Part shown: piece by piece, positions 43,359 to 46,121 of the stretch | How the letters are laid out: every line of letters begins with the position of its first letter | Numbering within the stretch: the first letter of the stretch is position 1 | NCBI GenBank assembly: GCA_946998295.1 | Contig: CAMPYS010000015.1 | Location: 1 to 46,121 of the forward strand | Length of the DNA stretch: 46,121 nucleotides | Direction: 5' to 3' | From: an uncultured Prevotella sp. | Lineage (GTDB): Bacteria > Bacteroidota > Bacteroidia > Bacteroidales > Bacteroidaceae | Position numbers and translations under genes: made by a program | The notes under the pieces: generated by a model | Databases searched by the model: none | Seen by the model: the letters and a program-made list of their open reading frames with translations, nothing else | What the model was told of the DNA's origin: nothing

Positions 43359-43395
43359 TATTGTGTGCGCACACAATAACTTGATTTAAATCAAG
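43359..43395. promoter_or_regulatory. Two adjacent perfect palindromes of CRP/FNR type
   Basis: TATTGTGTGCGCACACAATA (43359-43378) is a 20-bp perfect palindrome. One base later CTTGATTTAAATCAAG (43380-43395) is a 16-bp perfect palindrome containing TTGATTTAAATCAA, an exact fit to the FNR half-site pattern TTGATNNNNATCAA; the first resembles a CRP-type TGTG...CACA site. Their centres are 19 bp apart and lie about 80 and 100 bases upstream of the expected start of the small RNA. Palindromes of this length in such AT-rich DNA suggest dimeric regulators. Confidence 0.6.
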
Positions 43396-43430
43396 AAATA
43401 GCATATTTCAAAAAAAAAGTACTAAATATA

Positions 43431-43461
43431 TTTGTTATATCCTTAAACATTTGTACCTTTG
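43431..43461 (+). promoter_or_regulatory. Bacteroidota-type promoter of the candidate small RNA
   Basis: TTTG (43431-43434), a 19-base spacer and TACCTTTG (43454-43461) match the consensus exactly. The expected start is near 43468. No ORF follows before the terminator. Confidence 0.8.
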
Positions 43462-43467
43462 CATTGT

Positions 43468-43714
43468 CAAAAGACATAAAGGTTATTAGATTGTTTAGGT
43501 TAATAGTAATAGATTTAGGTTTTTAGTTATTTTATTTTAAGGTAGAACATTAGATTGTTTAGGCGATAGGTTTTAGTTTAAGGTAGTTTTTTAAAAAGTT
43601 GGATTAAGGGTAACAATGATGCAAGATTAATAGGGAACGCCGTGAGGCGTGAACCTTTAATCAAGCACAAAAATAATAAAGCATAAGATATTTTATCTTA
43701 TGCTTTATTATTTT
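43468..43714 (+). ncRNA. Candidate non-coding RNA of about 247 nt (6S-like / Bacteroidales-1?)
   Basis: The stretch between a consensus promoter and a strong terminator has no ORF. It contains two copies of TTAGATTGTTTAGG (about 43486 and 43551). Near the 3' end GATTAA and TTAATC enclose ACGCC-GTGA-GGCGT (43637-43650), a GNRA-closed hairpin. The 5' sequence AAAGGTT can pair with AACCTTT near the 3' end, which would close a long rod with an open centre, a form like 6S RNA and its relatives in Bacteroidales. The class is my guess from shape and context; a covariance-model search would decide. Confidence 0.6.
43672..43714 (+). terminator. Strong intrinsic terminator of the small RNA
   Basis: A 19-bp perfect stem (43672-43690 with 43694-43712) has a TTT loop and ends in TTTT. 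It is symmetrical enough to work in both directions. Confidence 0.9.
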
Positions 43715-43770
43715 AATATATGTGTGATAAATCTTTAGTTTCAAATTTATTTTATTATTTATTAAATGAG

Positions 43771-43802
43771 GTTGTATAATTTCAAAAATGTAAATATCTT
43801 TG
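43771..43802 (+). promoter_or_regulatory. Promoter of the ABC transporter operon
   Basis: GTTG (43771-43774), a 20-base spacer and TATCTTTG (43795-43802) fit the phylum consensus. The leader to the ATG at 43888 would be about 80 bases. Confidence 0.65.
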
Positions 43803-43887
43803 CAATATGATTCATATATATAGTAATTATTAATTTTTTTATTACTAAGAAAAAGATTAAGGTAATCCATATAAATTTTCTTGTTTT

Positions 43888-45264
43888 ATGATAAAACTTC
43901 TATTAAATCATCTATTAATTCAAAAAAAACGTAACTTTACTTGGAGTAGTTTCTTTTTGGCAATTTATTTTTACTGTGTTTTTTTTGGAGTGTGTGTATA
44001 TTTAGCTCTGACATTTGATACTAAATATTTTACCAACATATCAACAACACAACAAACTATAATATTATCAGTAATCTGTTGCGGAATAATGGTATTTGAT
44101 ATAGTAATTAAATTATTATTAAGTGATAATCCTTCTATAATGCCATCTTACATAAAAACACGTCCTATAAGCAATTATACTTGGAATAAATTTATTATTA
44201 CGTCTTTATTTTTAGATTTTTTTACCTACAGTTGGGTATTACCACTTGCTATAGTTAGTTATTTGCTGTTCGATCCTTTATTGGCATCTATGTATTCACT
44301 TCAATTTTTATTAATATCATTAACAACTTCTGTTATTTCTACAAGTTTTAAGAAAACCACCAAAGTAAGTATACGTTTTTCTATATTAGCTCTTTGGCTA
44401 ATTTGGTTTATAATATCTATTGGGGTTACAATTGCTAGTTTATTTATTCCACCAGTAATTTTTATTTTTTCTTTTTGTATCCTTGATATAATAGCATTTT
44501 TTTTATTTTCATTATATATGAACGAAATTCATGGATATAATGAAATAAATAGTAAAGAAAAAGGATTTAATATTTTTTCATTTCACTCAAAATATGCAAT
44601 AGAACTTCGTCCATTCTTTAGAACACCTGTATTAAAAAAGTGCTCTATAGTTGGACTACTTTTCCCAATTTATACATATATAGAAATTATTATAAATGAT
44701 GGCAATATACCAAAGCCAATTTTGTGTTATGTTGTAATTTCTATAGTATTCATGCCTGCTATATATTTGCAATATTCTCTAAATGTAATTATTTCGTATA
44801 TAGATGGTATATGGACAAAACCTTTATCAATAAAAAGAATATTAAGTAATCAATATAAGATTAGCATATTATTATCTACAATACTAACAATAATAATGTT
44901 TCCAATTTATTTTATTAGTAGTACACCTGTTGCAATGTTATTACTAAGCTGTTGGATGTTGTCTATAGGATATTGCAATGTTTTATGTTTACTATTCATT
45001 TTTATAACTAAGCCATTTAATTTGTTTGAAAAATCAATGTTCAAACAACAAAATAATAAGATTACAACTAAAACATTAGCATTGGTTTCTCTCGTACTTT
45101 TTATACCTATGTTAATATATTTTATACTCCCTGATATATATGTTTATATTTTGTTTATATTATTAGGAATAATAGGTTTATCCTTGCATAATAATGTTAT
45201 TTCTAAAATATCACAACATTACTATATAAAAAGACATAAATATTTTGAGACATATAGAAAATAA
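43888..45264 (+). CDS. ABC exporter membrane protein (DUF5687 family)
   Basis: The 458-residue protein has about ten to twelve hydrophobic segments over its whole length and no catalytic domain. The N-terminus LLLNHLLIQKKRNFTWSSFF and the layout fit DUF5687, a Bacteroidetes permease family always found next to an ABC ATPase. The family name is from memory. It is followed after 16 bases by the ATPase, so the two should form one exporter in the inner membrane. The substrate is unknown. Confidence 0.8.
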   Translation: MIKLLLNHLLIQKKRNFTWSSFFLAIYFYCVFFGVCVYLALTFDTKYFTNISTTQQTIILSVICCGIMVFDIVIKLLLSDNPSIMPSYIKTRPISNYTWNKFIITSLFLDFFTYSWVLPLAIVSYLLFDPLLASMYSLQFLLISLTTSVISTSFKKTTKVSIRFSILALWLIWFIISIGVTIASLFIPPVIFIFSFCILDIIAFFLFSLYMNEIHGYNEINSKEKGFNIFSFHSKYAIELRPFFRTPVLKKCSIVGLLFPIYTYIEIIINDGNIPKPILCYVVISIVFMPAIYLQYSLNVIISYIDGIWTKPLSIKRILSNQYKISILLSTILTIIMFPIYFISSTPVAMLLLSCWMLSIGYCNVLCLLFIFITKPFNLFEKSMFKQQNNKITTKTLALVSLVLFIPMLIYFILPDIYVYILFILLGIIGLSLHNNVISKISQHYYIKRHKYFETYRK

Positions 45265-45280
45265 TTATATTTAATATAAA

Positions 45281-45988
45281 ATGGAAATAAATATACATAA
45301 TCTAAAAAAGAAATACGGAAAAAATATAGTACTTGATATACCTAATCTTACTTTTAACAGTGGAGAGCTTATAGGTATAGTTGGTAACAATGGTGCTGGA
45401 AAGACAACTTTGATGCGGCTAATATTAGATTTAATAGCAGCTAATGATGGTGAAGTTCGCTCCGATGGTAAACTTGTAACCATTACATCAGACTGGAAGC
45501 TCTATACAGGTTCATACATCGACAAAAGTTTTTTGATAGATTTCTATACAGCAGAAGAATATTTTGAGTTTATTGCAAAAGTTTATGGGATAGACTCTCC
45601 TACTCTATCTGAAAGGTTAGAGATATTTAAACCATTAATGCGAGATGATATTTTAGGTAAGAAAAAATATTTACATGATTTTTCAGAAGGCAATAGGCAG
45701 AAAATAGGTATTATTGGTGCAATGCTTATTCAGCCAAAAGTTCTTATCCTTGATGAACCATTTAATTATCTTGATCCATCATCACAAATAATAATAGCAA
45801 AATTGATACAGAAGTTTAATAAGGAGCAAAATGCTACAGTATTAATATCAAGCCATAATCTCAACTTTATTTCAGAAATAAGTAGCCGTATTATTTTATT
45901 AGAAAAAGGTAAAATCATAAAAGATATTCAAAATCAGGGGAAATTAGTAGAGAAAGAAATAGAAGACTATTTCCAAGAAATTAATTGA
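45281..45988 (+). CDS. ABC transporter ATP-binding protein
   Basis: The 235-residue ATPase powers the membrane partner encoded just upstream. Walker A is GNNGAGKTT (about 35-43), the signature is FSEGNRQKIGI (a variant of LSGGQ), Walker B is VLILDEPFNYLDP, and the switch His is in ISSHN. Size and single domain fit an export-type (ABC-2-like) unit. It is the last gene in the window. Confidence 0.95.
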   Translation: MEINIHNLKKKYGKNIVLDIPNLTFNSGELIGIVGNNGAGKTTLMRLILDLIAANDGEVRSDGKLVTITSDWKLYTGSYIDKSFLIDFYTAEEYFEFIAKVYGIDSPTLSERLEIFKPLMRDDILGKKKYLHDFSEGNRQKIGIIGAMLIQPKVLILDEPFNYLDPSSQIIIAKLIQKFNKEQNATVLISSHNLNFISEISSRIILLEKGKIIKDIQNQGKLVEKEIEDYFQEIN

Positions 45989-46033
45989 TATAGCTTTATA
46001 TAAATTAGATAATAGAATTTTACCAATACGGTA

Positions 46034-46121
46034 AAGACTATCTTTGCTCATAGTTATATTTTTATGTATTGCTGTCCGGTAAAACTTTTTCAAACAAAAT
46101 AAATTAGGGCTGACACTTCTC
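46034..46121 (+). repeat. Copy of the left-edge repeat family, cut by the window end
   Basis: ATTGCTGTCCGGTAAAAC (46068-46085) and TTAGGGCTGACACTTCT (46104-46120) repeat the left-edge element (199-216 and 235-251) with the same spacing. Just before it, GACTATCTTTGCTCATAGTTA (split here as GACTATCTTT at 46037 and GCTCATAGTTA) matches the reverse complement of about 301-320. It contains the box TATCTTTG (46039-46046). Confidence 0.7.

Noticed and set aside
43661..43870. Minus-strand 69-codon ORF across the small RNA terminator
   Set aside because: It reads through the palindromic terminator and is low-complexity Ile/Lys/Tyr sequence typical of AT-rich non-coding DNA.

Overview
The window is AT-rich chromosomal DNA from a member of the Bacteroidota, most likely order Bacteroidales. 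Evidence for this is the fused LpxC-FabZ gene, the order lpxD / lpxC-fabZ / lpxA / miaA, a serine palmitoyltransferase, families typical of the group (DUF4421, DUF3256, DUF5687 and DUF5715 calls), promoters of the Bacteroidota type (TTTG, about 20 bases, TAnnTTTG), and starts preceded by A-rich rather than Shine-Dalgarno sequence. I cannot resolve the genus from sequence alone.

Layout. 1-666: six 22-bp tandem repeats, a short inverted-repeat (MITE-like) element and a decayed IS5-like transposase. 687-8034, minus strand: probable operon for a Gfo/Idh/MocA oxidoreductase, a DUF4421 envelope protein, the Fe-S carrier Mrp, a fused lipoate ligase-lipoyl synthase and a class A penicillin-binding protein. 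8173-13630: surface polysaccharide genes (one GT4-like and three GT2 glycosyltransferases and a Wzx-type flippase) on both strands. 14125-18327: truA with a leader, serine palmitoyltransferase, and a divergent lipid kinase-trmN6 pair. 18367-25675, minus: envelope operon lpxD, lpxC-fabZ, lpxA, miaA, a second class A PBP and a DUF3256 protein. 25834-32538, minus: housekeeping operon phoH, purC, menG, aroE, purM, prfA, pyrF with a good promoter before phoH. 32639-35594, plus: a peptidase M15-like DUF5715 protein and a membrane-bound nucleotide-sugar 4,6-dehydratase.

35691-41746 is an apparently intact Microviridae prophage of about 6.05 kb (Alpavirinae-like gene set: Rep/VP4, major capsid VP1, scaffold VP3, pilot VP2, plus small membrane or unknown ORFs). 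It sits between two copies of a dif-like XerC/XerD site and encodes no integrase, so host XerCD recombination is the likely route in and out. Inside its rep gene is a 435-bp island of different codon use that nearly coincides with a 173-codon ORF in the +1 frame: a candidate overlapping gene. A nested stem-loop near the right end may be a replication or packaging signal.

42001-46121, plus: glycerate kinase, a candidate 6S-like small RNA (promoter at 43431-43461, terminator at 43672-43712) preceded by two adjacent perfect palindromes of CRP/FNR type, and a two-gene ABC exporter. The window ends in another copy of the repeat family seen at its left end.

Positions were read by eye; no database search was run.
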